A stretch of 64,000 nt of DNA from Paraburkholderia edwinii (GTDB lineage Bacteria; Pseudomonadota; Gammaproteobacteria; Burkholderiales; Burkholderiaceae): NCBI RefSeq assembly GCF_019428685.1, contig NZ_CP080096.1:2418001-2482000 (forward strand), given 5' to 3'. The notes under the pieces were generated by a model. It ran no database searches, was not told where the DNA came from, and saw only the letters and a program-made list of their open reading frames with translations. Positions 1 through 8,620 of this stretch are shown here, piece after piece. A program made the translations under genes and the position numbers. Positions within the stretch are counted from its first letter, which is position 1, and each line of letters starts with the position of its first letter.

Positions 1-2
1 TG

Positions 3-1133
3 ACGGCTGTGCTCGGTCTCGACAATCGTCCGCAGGCACGCCCTCACTTTCATGTGCGGGACGAGAAAGACGCGACGGGCGACGAGCCGCAGCCGATTGC
101 ATTCAACCCGTTGCAGCTCGCCTCTCACTACAAGTTTCCGCGCGGCGACGGCCGCGGGCAATGCATCGGCATTCTTGAACTGGGCGGCGGCTATCGCGAG
201 AAGGACCTGCAGGCGTATTTCAGCCTGCTCGGCGTGCCGATGCCCGAAGTCGTAGCGGTCAGCGTCGGCGGCGCAACGAACGATCCGGACCATGACCCGC
301 AAGGCGCCGACGTCGAAGTCGCGCTCGATATCGAGGTATGCGGCGCAGTCGCGCCCGCCGCGAAAATCGCGGTGTATTTCGCCAAAAACACCGATGCCGA
401 CTTTATCGAGGCGCTGACCACGGCGATCCACGACGACGTCAACCAGCCGAGCGTCATCTCCATTAGCTGGGGCGAAGCCGAAGCCGGCTCGACGCATCAG
501 TTCACGACGCGCTTCAACGAGGCGCTGCAGATGGCCGCGTTGCTCGGCATCACGGTATTCGCCTCGGCTGGCGACGCCGGCTCGCACGATGCGGGACCCG
601 ACAAGCCCGACACGGTCGACTTTCCCGCATCGAGCCCGTTCGCGCTTGCCTGCGGCGGCACACGCATCGACGAACACGACGACGGCGCCGAAGCCGAGGT
701 GGTGTGGAACGACGGCGCCAAGGGCGGCGCAACAGGCGGCGGCATCAGCACGCGCTTCGAGCGGCCCGTGTGGCAGGACGGGCTGTCCGTGTCCCGCACG
801 AAGGGCGACGCGATCGCGCTAACCCATCGCGGCGTGCCCGATGTGGCCGGCGACGCATCGCCCGCTTCGGGCTACTTCGTCATCGTGGGCGGCCGCGTCG
901 GTGTAGTCGGCGGCACGAGTGCGGTTGCGCCGCTCTGGGCAGGCCTCGTTGCGCGCATCAATGGCATCAAGGGCGCGCCGCTCGGCTTCGTCACGCCGCG
1001 GCTCTATCGGCAGGCGGGCGTCTGCAAGGACATCCGTCACGGCAATAACGGCGGCTTCGCGAGCGGCAAGGGCTGGGACGCGTGCACGGGTATCGGCGTG
1101 CCGAATGGCGATGCCATTGCGCGAGCGCTATAG
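3..1133 (+). CDS. Sedolisin (S53 family) serine-carboxyl peptidase, 5' end outside the window
   Basis: The open frame runs in from the left edge, so the pro-peptide and signal are mostly missing; 376 residues are visible. The first ones (AVLGLDNRPQARPHF) match the pro-peptide to catalytic-domain junction of kumamolisin-like enzymes. Sedolisin landmarks follow in order: the Glu/Asp pair in GADVEVALDIEV, the oxyanion Asp in SAGDAGS, and the nucleophile Ser in GGTSAVAPLWAG. The C-terminal segment (KDIRHGNNG, GWDACTGIGVPNG) is the usual Ca2+-binding region. Family members are secreted acid peptidases that mature by self-cleavage. A GTG at 9 is the first start-like codon but is not the true start, because the frame stays open upstream. 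The family call is secure; the substrate is unknown. Confidence 0.93.
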   Translation, partial: TAVLGLDNRPQARPHFHVRDEKDATGDEPQPIAFNPLQLASHYKFPRGDGRGQCIGILELGGGYREKDLQAYFSLLGVPMPEVVAVSVGGATNDPDHDPQGADVEVALDIEVCGAVAPAAKIAVYFAKNTDADFIEALTTAIHDDVNQPSVISISWGEAEAGSTHQFTTRFNEALQMAALLGITVFASAGDAGSHDAGPDKPDTVDFPASSPFALACGGTRIDEHDDGAEAEVVWNDGAKGGATGGGISTRFERPVWQDGLSVSRTKGDAIALTHRGVPDVAGDASPASGYFVIVGGRVGVVGGTSAVAPLWAGLVARINGIKGAPLGFVTPRLYRQAGVCKDIRHGNNGGFASGKGWDACTGIGVPNGDAIARAL

Positions 1134-1221
1134 CGTTCTGCGATCGCGGTCGCTCTTCGTCATCGCGTGATCGCCGTATCGGGCGTGGGCACCGTATCGC
1201 GCGGCGATATTGCATCGATCG

Positions 1222-2214
1222 TCAAGGCTGAACCGGCGACCACGAAGGATCCGGGTCGAACGACTTCAACGCAAGTGCCGTGCGCCCGGTGTTCGGACCG
1301 AGATCCTTCTGATACAGCTGCCCGTCCTGGTTGACGATAAACGTCATGACGCCCGTTGCTCCGTATTGCACTGGCCATGCAACCAGCGCGCAGCCTTTCT
1401 TCATCACGCCGTCCTGTACGTAGTTCTCCGCCCCGCCCTTCGCGTGCGAACCTTGACGCGTGAGAATCCGGTAGTGATAGCCGTAGTACCCGTTAGCGGA
1501 AATCGCCGACGTGCTTTGCTGCATCGCTGCGACGAGCGGACCCAGCGGGCTCTGCGGGCCGCCCGGCTGCGCGGGCCAATACAGACCGTCGCGCTGACCG
1601 GGCTCGCTAAGCAGACGCTGCGCGTAGTGCCCGGTCAGGTTGCGATAGTCATTCTGTGCACCGAGATAGGCGAGCGACGTCGACATCGCGGCGCGTTCGT
1701 TGCGGCCAACGCGGCGGATAGCGATCTCGCTTCGCGCCGCGGCAGGATCGAAGCGCCAGCCATGCGCGGTTTTCAGGAGCGGGATCGGCAGCGTCCAGCC
1801 GCTCGTGCCCACGGCGAGATGCGCGGTTTGCCGGCGCGCGCCTGATTTGCCCGATCCACCGGATTTGCCCGATGCGCCCGGCTCGGGATCCATCACGATC
1901 TGATGGCCTCGAGACCACGCGCCGAGAAAATCGTAGACATCGCCTTCACCGGTATCCTGCGCGGGAATGAGCCGCTGATAGTCGCGGCCGAGCACATGCT
2001 CGATCGCGGCGTGGCCACCGCCCGCGAGGGCATCCACCAGCGCCTGGGCTGCCGCTTCCGGTGTCGGATACACGGCTTGTGCGCATGCGCCCTGCATACC
2101 GGACATCAAGACGCCTGCCGCAAAAAGCGAGGCTGCGGCACGCAGCGCATGATGGCGTCGTATGCTTCGCGCGCGCGCGACGCTCAGCGCAGGGTGTTTG
2201 CGAATTCCGATCAT
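1222..2214 (-). CDS. DUF2950 family secreted protein
   Basis: 330 residues with an N-terminal export signal (hydrophobic stretch ending near GACAQA). The C-terminal half carries the conserved DUF2950 core: YYGYHYRILTRQG, then GYGA-like YGATGVMTFIVNQDG, then a terminal LYQKDLGP. The start is taken at ATG 2214, because a strong GGGAGG lies 8 nt upstream of it; a GTG three codons earlier overlaps that site. The gene lies 38 bp downstream of a DUF3300 gene on the same strand. This DUF3300-DUF2950 pairing is common in proteobacteria, and the two are probably co-transcribed. Biochemical function is unknown; an envelope or periplasmic role is inferred from the signal only. Confidence 0.88.
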   Translation of the reverse strand: MIGIRKHPALSVARARSIRRHHALRAAASLFAAGVLMSGMQGACAQAVYPTPEAAAQALVDALAGGGHAAIEHVLGRDYQRLIPAQDTGEGDVYDFLGAWSRGHQIVMDPEPGASGKSGGSGKSGARRQTAHLAVGTSGWTLPIPLLKTAHGWRFDPAAARSEIAIRRVGRNERAAMSTSLAYLGAQNDYRNLTGHYAQRLLSEPGQRDGLYWPAQPGGPQSPLGPLVAAMQQSTSAISANGYYGYHYRILTRQGSHAKGGAENYVQDGVMKKGCALVAWPVQYGATGVMTFIVNQDGQLYQKDLGPNTGRTALALKSFDPDPSWSPVQP

Positions 2215-2252
2215 TGAAGACACCTCCCCACGGTTCGTCCACCGTTCGTGCG

Positions 2253-3560
2253 CTATCGACGAAAGCGACCGCCCCCACCACCGAAACCTCCCCCGCCAAA
2301 CCCTCCGCCGCCTCTGTCGAAGCCTCCTCCACCGCCTCGGTCGAAACCCCCGCCACCGCCGAACCGGTCGCCACCGAACCCTCCGCCGCCCGATCTGTCG
2401 TCGCCGCCGAACCCGTGACTTCCAAAGTTATCGGCCGCATAGGTGTTGCGGCTTTCCATGCCGCGCTGCGTATCGAGACGTTCGCTATTGCCGTCGCCCG
2501 CGCCGCGAAACGCATTGTCGCGATTCACGCTCTGCGCGCTGTTGCGCAAGTCGCTCGAACTGGCGCCGCCGCCGCGCTGCATATCCTGAAAACGCTGGCT
2601 CGCACTGCCCGACAGGTTCTGGCCGGTGCGGCTCTGCAGCGTTTGCATGGCCTGCTCGCGCGACGTGTCGTATCCGCGAAATGCGTTGTTCTGCGCGCTG
2701 CTGAAATTCGCGCTGCGGCTGCTGTAGTTGGCATTGCGGTTCCAGCTGGCCGTGCCGCTCGTTGTGCTGAGCCGGTTGTTGACGTTGATATTGTTGTAGC
2801 GATTCACGTTGACGTTGACGTTGCCGCTGTGCCAGTCGCAGCCGCCCCATAGCGCATTGGTGACGGCAATGCCGGCGCCGAAAGCGAGTCCCGTCGCGAA
2901 GCCGGTCGCGAGCGCATAGCCGGGCGGCGGCGGAATGTACATGGGCGGATACGCGGGATAAAGCCACGGCCCGTAGACGACGGTCGGGTTATAGGTCGGC
3001 ACGTACACGACCTGTGGGTTCGCCGGCTGGATCTGGATCGTGTCCTGTTCGACGATCACCTTCTGCTGTTCGTTCGACTTGAGATTCCCGGCCTGCTGCG
3101 CCTGCTTGCGCAGCTGCTGCACGGAATTCATCACGTCGTTCGGCTGCGCAAGAAACGCGTCGCCTAACTGGCTCACCCATTCCGGCTTCGAGGCCATGGT
3201 CGCGAGGACTTGCGGAAACGCAACGAGCGACTGCACGCTCGGATCCCACGGTTTCGACGCGACCGCCTTCACGGCCTCGTCGCCTTTCTGCTGAGGGTTC
3301 TGCTTCGACCACTCCGCCGCGGCCTGCACTTCGTCGGGGAAGGTCGCGGCCATCAGCACCTGGGCTAGCAGCGCATCGGGATAGAGCGCGATAGGCGCGG
3401 TCAACGAATCGAGTTGCTGCTTCGAGAGTTTCACGGTTCCTTGCGCGCAGGCCGAAGTGGGCGCCACAAGGCCACCAGCAACACCGTAGACGAGCGATGC
3501 ACCGATTAGCATCGCGAACAGAGCCAACACACCGCGCACATGATCCAGCGATAGCTTCAT
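2253..3560 (-). CDS. DUF3300 family protein with Gly/Arg/Phe-rich tail
   Basis: 435 residues. There is an N-terminal hydrophobic signal segment, then the DUF3300 core (LDSLTAPIALYPDALLAQVLMA, and WSKQNPQQKGDEAVKAV, about residues 45-190). A Pro/Tyr-rich and Gly-rich hydrophobic stretch follows, then an Asn-rich region, then a tail of repeated GGGGFDRGGGG blocks ending in RFRR. AGGAGG sits 8 nt before ATG 3560. It is the first gene of a two-gene unit with the DUF2950 gene. The tail resembles an RGG/FG-type low-complexity segment and is encoded by a short-period GC-rich repeat. Function is not established for the family; I infer an envelope-associated protein. Confidence 0.88.
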   Translation of the reverse strand: MKLSLDHVRGVLALFAMLIGASLVYGVAGGLVAPTSACAQGTVKLSKQQLDSLTAPIALYPDALLAQVLMAATFPDEVQAAAEWSKQNPQQKGDEAVKAVASKPWDPSVQSLVAFPQVLATMASKPEWVSQLGDAFLAQPNDVMNSVQQLRKQAQQAGNLKSNEQQKVIVEQDTIQIQPANPQVVYVPTYNPTVVYGPWLYPAYPPMYIPPPPGYALATGFATGLAFGAGIAVTNALWGGCDWHSGNVNVNVNRYNNINVNNRLSTTSGTASWNRNANYSSRSANFSSAQNNAFRGYDTSREQAMQTLQSRTGQNLSGSASQRFQDMQRGGGASSSDLRNSAQSVNRDNAFRGAGDGNSERLDTQRGMESRNTYAADNFGSHGFGGDDRSGGGGFGGDRFGGGGGFDRGGGGGFDRGGGGFGGGGFGGGGGRFRR

Positions 3561-3782
3561 GATCAGGGCCTCCTGCGATGCGAATTGTTTCGCCTGGTTA
3601 TTCCGACTTTATTTGCGACGCTTTAATAGAAATTAGATACGTTGTAGTCGTGTTCGAGTGCTGGGTGTTATAGCATATGGGAAGCCACCATGACGAAGCC
3701 GATTTGAAAGAGCGTGCATTCTCGAAATCGCTAACGGGAATAGCATCGATAAATTGTTCAACGCACCACCATGGAGGAAGCA

Positions 3783-4370
3783 ATGAAAAGACGAATTTTT
3801 CTGCGTACTGCTGGTGCCACACTCGCTCTAACAGGCTTCGCATTATCTGGATGCACGACGACCGGATCGACACCTGCCACACCTGCCGGCAATGCGGACA
3901 AGCGTAAAGCGATCGATGCGAGCATCGACGGCACGATGTCGCGGCTCTACTCGACAGTCGGCGGCTCACGCGAACTGGTCGCCAAGGCGAATGGGGTGCT
4001 GGTCTTTCCATCGGTGCTCGAGGTCGGCTTTATCGTGGGCGGGCAGTATGGCGAAGGCGCATTACGCGTGAACGGCACCTCGGTCGGCTACTACAGCACG
4101 GTATCCGGCTCGTTCGGACTCGAGGCCGGCGCTCAATCGAAGGCGCTTATCTTCCTGTTCATGACGAAAGAGGCGCTCGATAAATTCCGCGGTTCAGACG
4201 GCTGGACGGCTGGCGTTGATTCGTCGGTCGCGCTCGTGAAGGTCGGCGCAAACGGCGTGATCGATGCGACCACGGCCACCCAGCCCGTCGATTGCATCGT
4301 GCTAACCAACACGGGCCTGATGGCCAACCTGTCGCTGCAGGGCACCAAGGTGTCGCGCCTGAATATCTGA
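3783..4370 (+). CDS. SYLF/Ysc84-domain lipoprotein
   Basis: 195 residues. The N-terminus RRIFLRTAGATLALTGFALSGC is a twin-Arg-like signal with a lipobox ending in Cys, so a lipid-anchored envelope protein is likely. From about residue 50 the SYLF fold is recognisable: ANGVLVFPSVLEVGFIVGGQYGEGAL, then YYSTVSGSFGLEAGAQSKALIFLFMT, then a terminal NLSLQGTKVSRL. SYLF proteins bind lipids; in Burkholderia this type is known as a BPSL1445-like lipoprotein. An ATG at 3771 is also in frame. ATG 3783 is preferred because GGAGG lies 6 nt before it, inside the extra codons. It stands alone on the plus strand between two minus-strand blocks. Confidence 0.9.
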   Translation: MKRRIFLRTAGATLALTGFALSGCTTTGSTPATPAGNADKRKAIDASIDGTMSRLYSTVGGSRELVAKANGVLVFPSVLEVGFIVGGQYGEGALRVNGTSVGYYSTVSGSFGLEAGAQSKALIFLFMTKEALDKFRGSDGWTAGVDSSVALVKVGANGVIDATTATQPVDCIVLTNTGLMANLSLQGTKVSRLNI

Positions 4371-4433
4371 AGACGGCGCGCCAGAACCCAGGCCCGGGAA
4401 CGCAGCACGCGGCTCACGTATTCGTTGGAGAGC

Positions 4434-5876
4434 CTACCGGGTTTCGGTGTTTGCCGCCCCTGTTACTGTCGGCAACGCGGTCGACGGTGTCGCGTCGAAG
4501 CTCCCACCGAGCGCCAGATACAGGCGAATGCGGTTCCTGCGCTGCAGGCCCCATAACTTGATCAGGTCTGCCTGGGTCGTCAGTTCGGCCGTCTGCAAGT
4601 TCGACACCCACAACAGGTCCCTGCGGCCGGCCTTGTACTGTATCGTCGCGATGCGCACGGCCTGGGAGCGCGATTCCACGGCGCTCTTTTCCATCGGCAA
4701 TCGCTTGGTCAGCAACTGTTCGTTCGCGAGCGAATCCTCGACCTCGCGGAATGCCACTAGCACGACGCTGCCGTAGTGCGCCACCGCCTGCGCCTGTTGC
4801 GCAGTCGCAATCTTGATCTGCGCCTGCAGCGCGCCGCCGGTGAAGATCGGGATCGACGCGCCGATCGACGCGGTCACGAGCCATGGGTTCAGGTCCAGTA
4901 GCGAGAAAAGCGCATCGCCGAGCCGGCCGCCTTCGAACGAAAACGAGAAGTCGGGCAGCAGCGTGAGCTTCGCCACTTCCTCCTGACGAAACGCGGCAAG
5001 CACCTGGCGCTCCGCGGCGACGAGGTCGGGCCGGCGTTCGAGCAGGCTGGCGGGCAGCCCTGCCGCCGGAGTCGGCGGCAGCAGCGGATAGTTCGTCTCA
5101 ACTTCGATTTCGGTCGCGGGATAACGCCCAAGCAGCACTTCCAGCGCGCGGCGCGCGTCGCCGTACGATTGACGCGCGGCCTCTACCGAACTCTGCGCCG
5201 ATTCGAGCTTGGCACGCGTGTCGGCGACGTCGAGATCGGAGTCCTTGCCCGCGGTGCGACGCGTCGTGACGAGGTCGAGCAGCTGCCCATAGATGTCGAC
5301 CGCATGTTCGGCGAGCGCGAGCAGTTGCCTCGTTTCGATCGTGAGATACCAGGCCTGCGCCACCGTGGCCGCCAGCGACTGTCGTGCATAGGCGTAATCG
5401 AGCGCGGTCGCTTCATATCCCGCTTGCGCCGCGGCGCGTTTGGCGCGCAGCTTGCCCCACACGTCTATCTCCCACGCCACGGCGCCGTAGGCAACCGATG
5501 TGGTCGAGTCGTTACTGTGATCGAAGTCGTGCGTGGTCCGCCCGCCGCCTGTCACGCCGATCTGCGGCCATAGCTGGGAGCCCGCGACGACCACCGCCTG
5601 CTGCGCGATCGCCACCCTATCCGCCGCCTGACGCAAGTCGAGGTTGTTGGCGATCGCTTCGGCCACGATCGTGTCGAGCATCGGGTCGTCGAGCGACTTC
5701 AGCCAGTCGTCGGCAACGGGAACCGCACTTGCCTCCGACTTCCATGCGGGCGGAATCGTCGTGCTTTTCGGCAATGCATCGCTGACCACATCGCTGTGCT
5801 GCGGCGGTGGCGCCAGCGCACAAGCGCCGGCCAGCGCAGCAAGAAACACGACGACGAATGATCGCGCGCGCATCAT
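4434..5876 (-). CDS. NodT-family outer membrane efflux lipoprotein (TolC-like)
   Basis: 480 residues with a lipoprotein signal (FLAALAGAC, Cys about residue 19). Two OEP-type repeats follow with long helical stretches (NLDLRQAADRVAIAQQAVV; YAYARQSLAATVAQAWYLTIETRQLLALAE; the second half begins LERRPDLVAAERQVLAAF). LLERRPDL and the VAxFREVEDSLAN block are typical of NodT/OprM-like channel proteins. Its ATG overlaps the stop of the upstream HlyD-like gene (5873-5876), so the two are translationally coupled. It should supply the outer-membrane duct for the adaptor encoded upstream. No RND or MFS pump gene is adjacent. Confidence 0.93.
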   Translation of the reverse strand: MMRARSFVVVFLAALAGACALAPPPQHSDVVSDALPKSTTIPPAWKSEASAVPVADDWLKSLDDPMLDTIVAEAIANNLDLRQAADRVAIAQQAVVVAGSQLWPQIGVTGGGRTTHDFDHSNDSTTSVAYGAVAWEIDVWGKLRAKRAAAQAGYEATALDYAYARQSLAATVAQAWYLTIETRQLLALAEHAVDIYGQLLDLVTTRRTAGKDSDLDVADTRAKLESAQSSVEAARQSYGDARRALEVLLGRYPATEIEVETNYPLLPPTPAAGLPASLLERRPDLVAAERQVLAAFRQEEVAKLTLLPDFSFSFEGGRLGDALFSLLDLNPWLVTASIGASIPIFTGGALQAQIKIATAQQAQAVAHYGSVVLVAFREVEDSLANEQLLTKRLPMEKSAVESRSQAVRIATIQYKAGRRDLLWVSNLQTAELTTQADLIKLWGLQRRNRIRLYLALGGSFDATPSTALPTVTGAANTETR

Positions 5877-7027
5877 AGCGAAAACGGATACAGCCAGTTG
5901 TACCAGGTATACGAGCGGATCGCGACCTTGCGCAGCATGTCGAAGGCGCTGCTCGAGCTCGTGTAGATCGCCGCGCGCCCCTGCGTACCGATCGGAAACT
6001 GCGTCTGATTCGGATCGTCCAGCGTGATCGCCACGGCGAACTGCCCTTGCGGCGCTTCGGCCGGTACCGCGTTGAAGGCCGGCAATGCGCCGCTCGGAAG
6101 CATTTGCCCCGCGCCGCTGCCCTCCCAGACCGCCGCGACCTTGCCGGGCCAGATCTGCCCCGGATAGAGATCGAGCGCCACTTCCACCGGCTGGCCGGGC
6201 TTCACGTACTTGAGGTTTTCCTGGAAGAACTGAGCAAGCACGTAGCGGTCGGCATCGCAGATAAACGATGCGATCGCGCCGAAGCGGATATCGCCCGACA
6301 CCATGCCGGGCCGGACCTGCAGATTGATGATGTAACCGTCCTCCGGCGCCACCATCAGCGTGTTGTCGAGATAGAAGCGCGCCTGATCGAGTTCGGCCTC
6401 GATCGACGCCACCGCGGTATTGACGCCGCCGATTTCGGATTGGTACTTGAGTTTCGAGCGCTCTTCCTCAGCCTGCGCCTCCTTGATCGCCGCTGTGTTG
6501 GCCGCAACCTGCGCGCGCCATTTCTGTGCGTCTTCCTCGGGGCCCGCGCCGCGTTTGGCAAGACTGGCGGAGAGTTTTTCCTGGTACACGGCGTACTCGA
6601 GCTCGCTCTTCAACCTGACGATTTTTTCGGCCGTCACCTGAACGTCGGTCTTCATGATCGACACGTTCTGCTTGGCTTGTGCGAGCTGCGCCTCCAGCTG
6701 CTTGACCTTCGCTTCGTAGATGCGCTTATCGAACTGGAACAGCGGCGTGCCCTTCTTGACGTGGACATTCGGCTCCACCAGCACCGCGGTGACGAGCGTA
6801 GGCTCGGACAGGCGTGGCGTGAGCTGGATCGTGTGCTGGATGACGCGCGCCTCGTTCGAGGTCGGCGTGACGTAGCGCAGGCCGATCAGGAAGATCAGCA
6901 TCAGGTGCAGTACGAAGAACGTGGAAAAGAAGCCCCACCCGATCGTGAACTTGAGCCACCGGAACTTGAAGAAGACCAGCCAGACAATTAAGCCATACGC
7001 AAACAGCATGACGAAACCGAGCAGCAT
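5873..7027 (-). CDS. HlyD-family membrane fusion protein (YiaV-like)
   Basis: 384 residues. Two hydrophobic segments at the N-terminus (about 2-20 and 28-48) are followed by a beta-barrel/lipoyl half (VLVEPNVHVKKGTPLFQFDKR). A long coiled coil (about 95-215, EAKVKQLEAQLAQAKQ onward) and the second lipoyl/beta-barrel half (APEDGYIINLQVRPGMV) come next. Two N-terminal membrane spans rather than one match E. coli YiaV/YibH rather than classical HlyD. AAGGAGA lies 7 nt before the ATG. The gene lies 12 bp after the DUF3302 gene and overlaps the OMF gene by 4 bp. It is probably the periplasmic adaptor of an export system. Confidence 0.9.
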   Translation of the reverse strand: MLLGFVMLFAYGLIVWLVFFKFRWLKFTIGWGFFSTFFVLHLMLIFLIGLRYVTPTSNEARVIQHTIQLTPRLSEPTLVTAVLVEPNVHVKKGTPLFQFDKRIYEAKVKQLEAQLAQAKQNVSIMKTDVQVTAEKIVRLKSELEYAVYQEKLSASLAKRGAGPEEDAQKWRAQVAANTAAIKEAQAEEERSKLKYQSEIGGVNTAVASIEAELDQARFYLDNTLMVAPEDGYIINLQVRPGMVSGDIRFGAIASFICDADRYVLAQFFQENLKYVKPGQPVEVALDLYPGQIWPGKVAAVWEGSGAGQMLPSGALPAFNAVPAEAPQGQFAVAITLDDPNQTQFPIGTQGRAAIYTSSSSAFDMLRKVAIRSYTWYNWLYPFSL

Positions 7028-7039
7028 GGCCTGTCTCCT

Positions 7040-7414
7040 TCAATTCTTGGTATTGCCATCCTCTGAACGCCGGGCGTTGGCTGGGAGTCCTTTAGAAACG
7101 GGCGGCTCCAGACCGCTCAGGCGGGCATGCTCCTCTTCGATCGCCCGCGCCTCTTCGCGCGGAAAGCGCCGGATATCGATGACGTCGGTCGGTTTGAAGG
7201 CCCAGATGAACGCCTGAATCCACGGCAATATCGTGGGCAGCAGTCCGGCCCAGCCCATCAGCTTCACCGCTTCGGCCTCGGGGTGGTGGCGCGCGATCGC
7301 GATACGCCCCGGCAAGCCTGCGATCCAGATGTAGGTGATAATGCCGGCGCCGCCGGCAAGGAATCCCGTGGCGAAGGTCACGTAATCCCAGAATCCGAGT
7401 TCGAATCCGAGCAT
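7040..7414 (-). CDS. DUF3302 inner membrane protein (YiaW-like)
   Basis: 124 residues with two clear membrane segments (DYVTFATGFLAGGAGIITYIWIAGL and LMGWAGLLPTILPWIQAFIWAF) and a charged C-terminal tail. The fold, the length and its position directly before a YiaV-like adaptor match E. coli yiaW (DUF3302). AAGGGA precedes the ATG. It is the first gene of the yiaW-yiaV-nodT unit. A perfect TGGACC-NN-GGTCCA palindrome lies about 80 bp upstream. Whether DUF3302 proteins act as the inner-membrane pump or only as an assembly partner is not known. Confidence 0.85.
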   Translation of the reverse strand: MLGFELGFWDYVTFATGFLAGGAGIITYIWIAGLPGRIAIARHHPEAEAVKLMGWAGLLPTILPWIQAFIWAFKPTDVIDIRRFPREEARAIEEEHARLSGLEPPVSKGLPANARRSEDGNTKN

Positions 7415-7492
7415 GTCACTTTCCCTTTAAGACCCAAGGCCGGCATCATTGCTCTGTCTCGAAGACTATGCAGGCAGCCCATACGCGACTAG

Positions 7493-7506
7493 TGGACCAT
7501 GGTCCA
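7493..7506. promoter_or_regulatory. Palindromic operator candidate TGGACC-AT-GGTCCA upstream of the yiaW-like operon
   Basis: Perfect 14-bp palindrome. Read on the minus strand it is preceded by AAT, giving AATTGGACC-AT-GGTCCA, about 79 bp upstream of the first gene of the export operon. Nearly the same site recurs upstream of cydA (10239-10254). The spacing and the shared flank suggest a common regulator; none is encoded nearby. Confidence 0.5.
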
Positions 7507-7612
7507 ATTGAATCGAAACGTACGATGGCATATTCTTCGCAATCGTTTGGCTAATAGTTTTTATTGTCCGAATATTTAAATATTACAAACAGCTTTATTC
7601 AACGGATTAATC

Positions 7613-8620
7613 TTATTCGGATTCCTGTTTAATCTTTCCGCGAAACACCCAATACACACCGGCGGTATAGAGCGCAATCACCGGCAATACGATCACGCCG
7701 CCATAGAAAAAGAACTGCAGCGATGCCTCCGGCGCCGCGGCGCCGCCCACCGTGATGGTGTACGGCACCATGTAAGGCCAGAACATCACGCCGAGCGTCA
7801 GATACGACGCGAGGAAAAACAGCACAGTGAGCCCGAACGTCAGCCGGTCGCGCCGCGCTCGCGCGCTGAGCACGGCGCACCCCAATGCCGCGATCGCCGC
7901 AACGGGAAACACGAGTCCCCATAGACGATCGCGCAGGCGGCTGTGCCCCACGGCGTGCGTATCGACCGTCAGCGACACGACGAATGCGAGCGCGACGAGT
8001 ACGAAGACGATCGCGGCGAGCCAGCCGATGCGGCGATACGCCCACTCCCGCAACGGCCCGTCGCTCTTGACCACGATCCAGCCGGCGCCGAGCAGCGCGT
8101 AGCCGAACACCAGCCCCAAACCCGTGAGCACCGGAAACGGATGCAGCCAGTCGAACGACGTGCCCGCAAACTGTCCGTTCTCAACCGGCATGCCGCGCAT
8201 CAGCGCACCCACAGCGGCGCCCTGCGCGAAAGCGACCACCGTCGATCCAAGAAAGAAGCCCGTATCCCAGAGCCAGCGCGTGCGCACGCTTCGATAGCGA
8301 AACTCGAACGCGACGCCGCGAAAGATCAGGCCGATCAGCAACAACAGCAATGGCAGATAGAAGGCGGCCATGAAGACCGCGTAGACCACCGGGAAACTCG
8401 CGAACAGGCCCGCGCCGATCACGACGAGCCAGGTTTCGTTGCCGTCCCAGAACGGCGCGATCGTGCTCATGATCCTGGTGCGCTGGCTTGCATCGCGCGT
8501 GCAGCCGAACAGGATGCCCACGCCGAGGTCGAGGCCATCCAGTATCACGTAGACCATGATCGAGATGACGATCACGCCGGCCCAGAAAAGCGCCAGGTTG
8601 CTGGGCTGCAGTTCGCTCAT
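7613..8620 (-). CDS. cydB: Cytochrome bd-type quinol oxidase subunit II (CioB/CydB)
   Basis: 335 residues, largely hydrophobic with eight or more membrane segments. Typical subunit II blocks are visible: YVILDGLDLGVGILFG near the N-terminus, then APFWDGNETWLVVIGAGLFASFP. The ATG overlaps the TGA of subunit I (8617-8620), as expected for stoichiometric co-translation. With subunit I it forms a terminal oxidase that reduces O2 with quinol in the inner membrane. No CydX-like small gene was seen after it. The pair looks closer to the cyanide-insensitive CioAB branch than to E. coli CydAB, based on subunit I. Confidence 0.95.
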   Translation of the reverse strand: MSELQPSNLALFWAGVIVISIMVYVILDGLDLGVGILFGCTRDASQRTRIMSTIAPFWDGNETWLVVIGAGLFASFPVVYAVFMAAFYLPLLLLLIGLIFRGVAFEFRYRSVRTRWLWDTGFFLGSTVVAFAQGAAVGALMRGMPVENGQFAGTSFDWLHPFPVLTGLGLVFGYALLGAGWIVVKSDGPLREWAYRRIGWLAAIVFVLVALAFVVSLTVDTHAVGHSRLRDRLWGLVFPVAAIAALGCAVLSARARRDRLTFGLTVLFFLASYLTLGVMFWPYMVPYTITVGGAAAPEASLQFFFYGGVIVLPVIALYTAGVYWVFRGKIKQESE

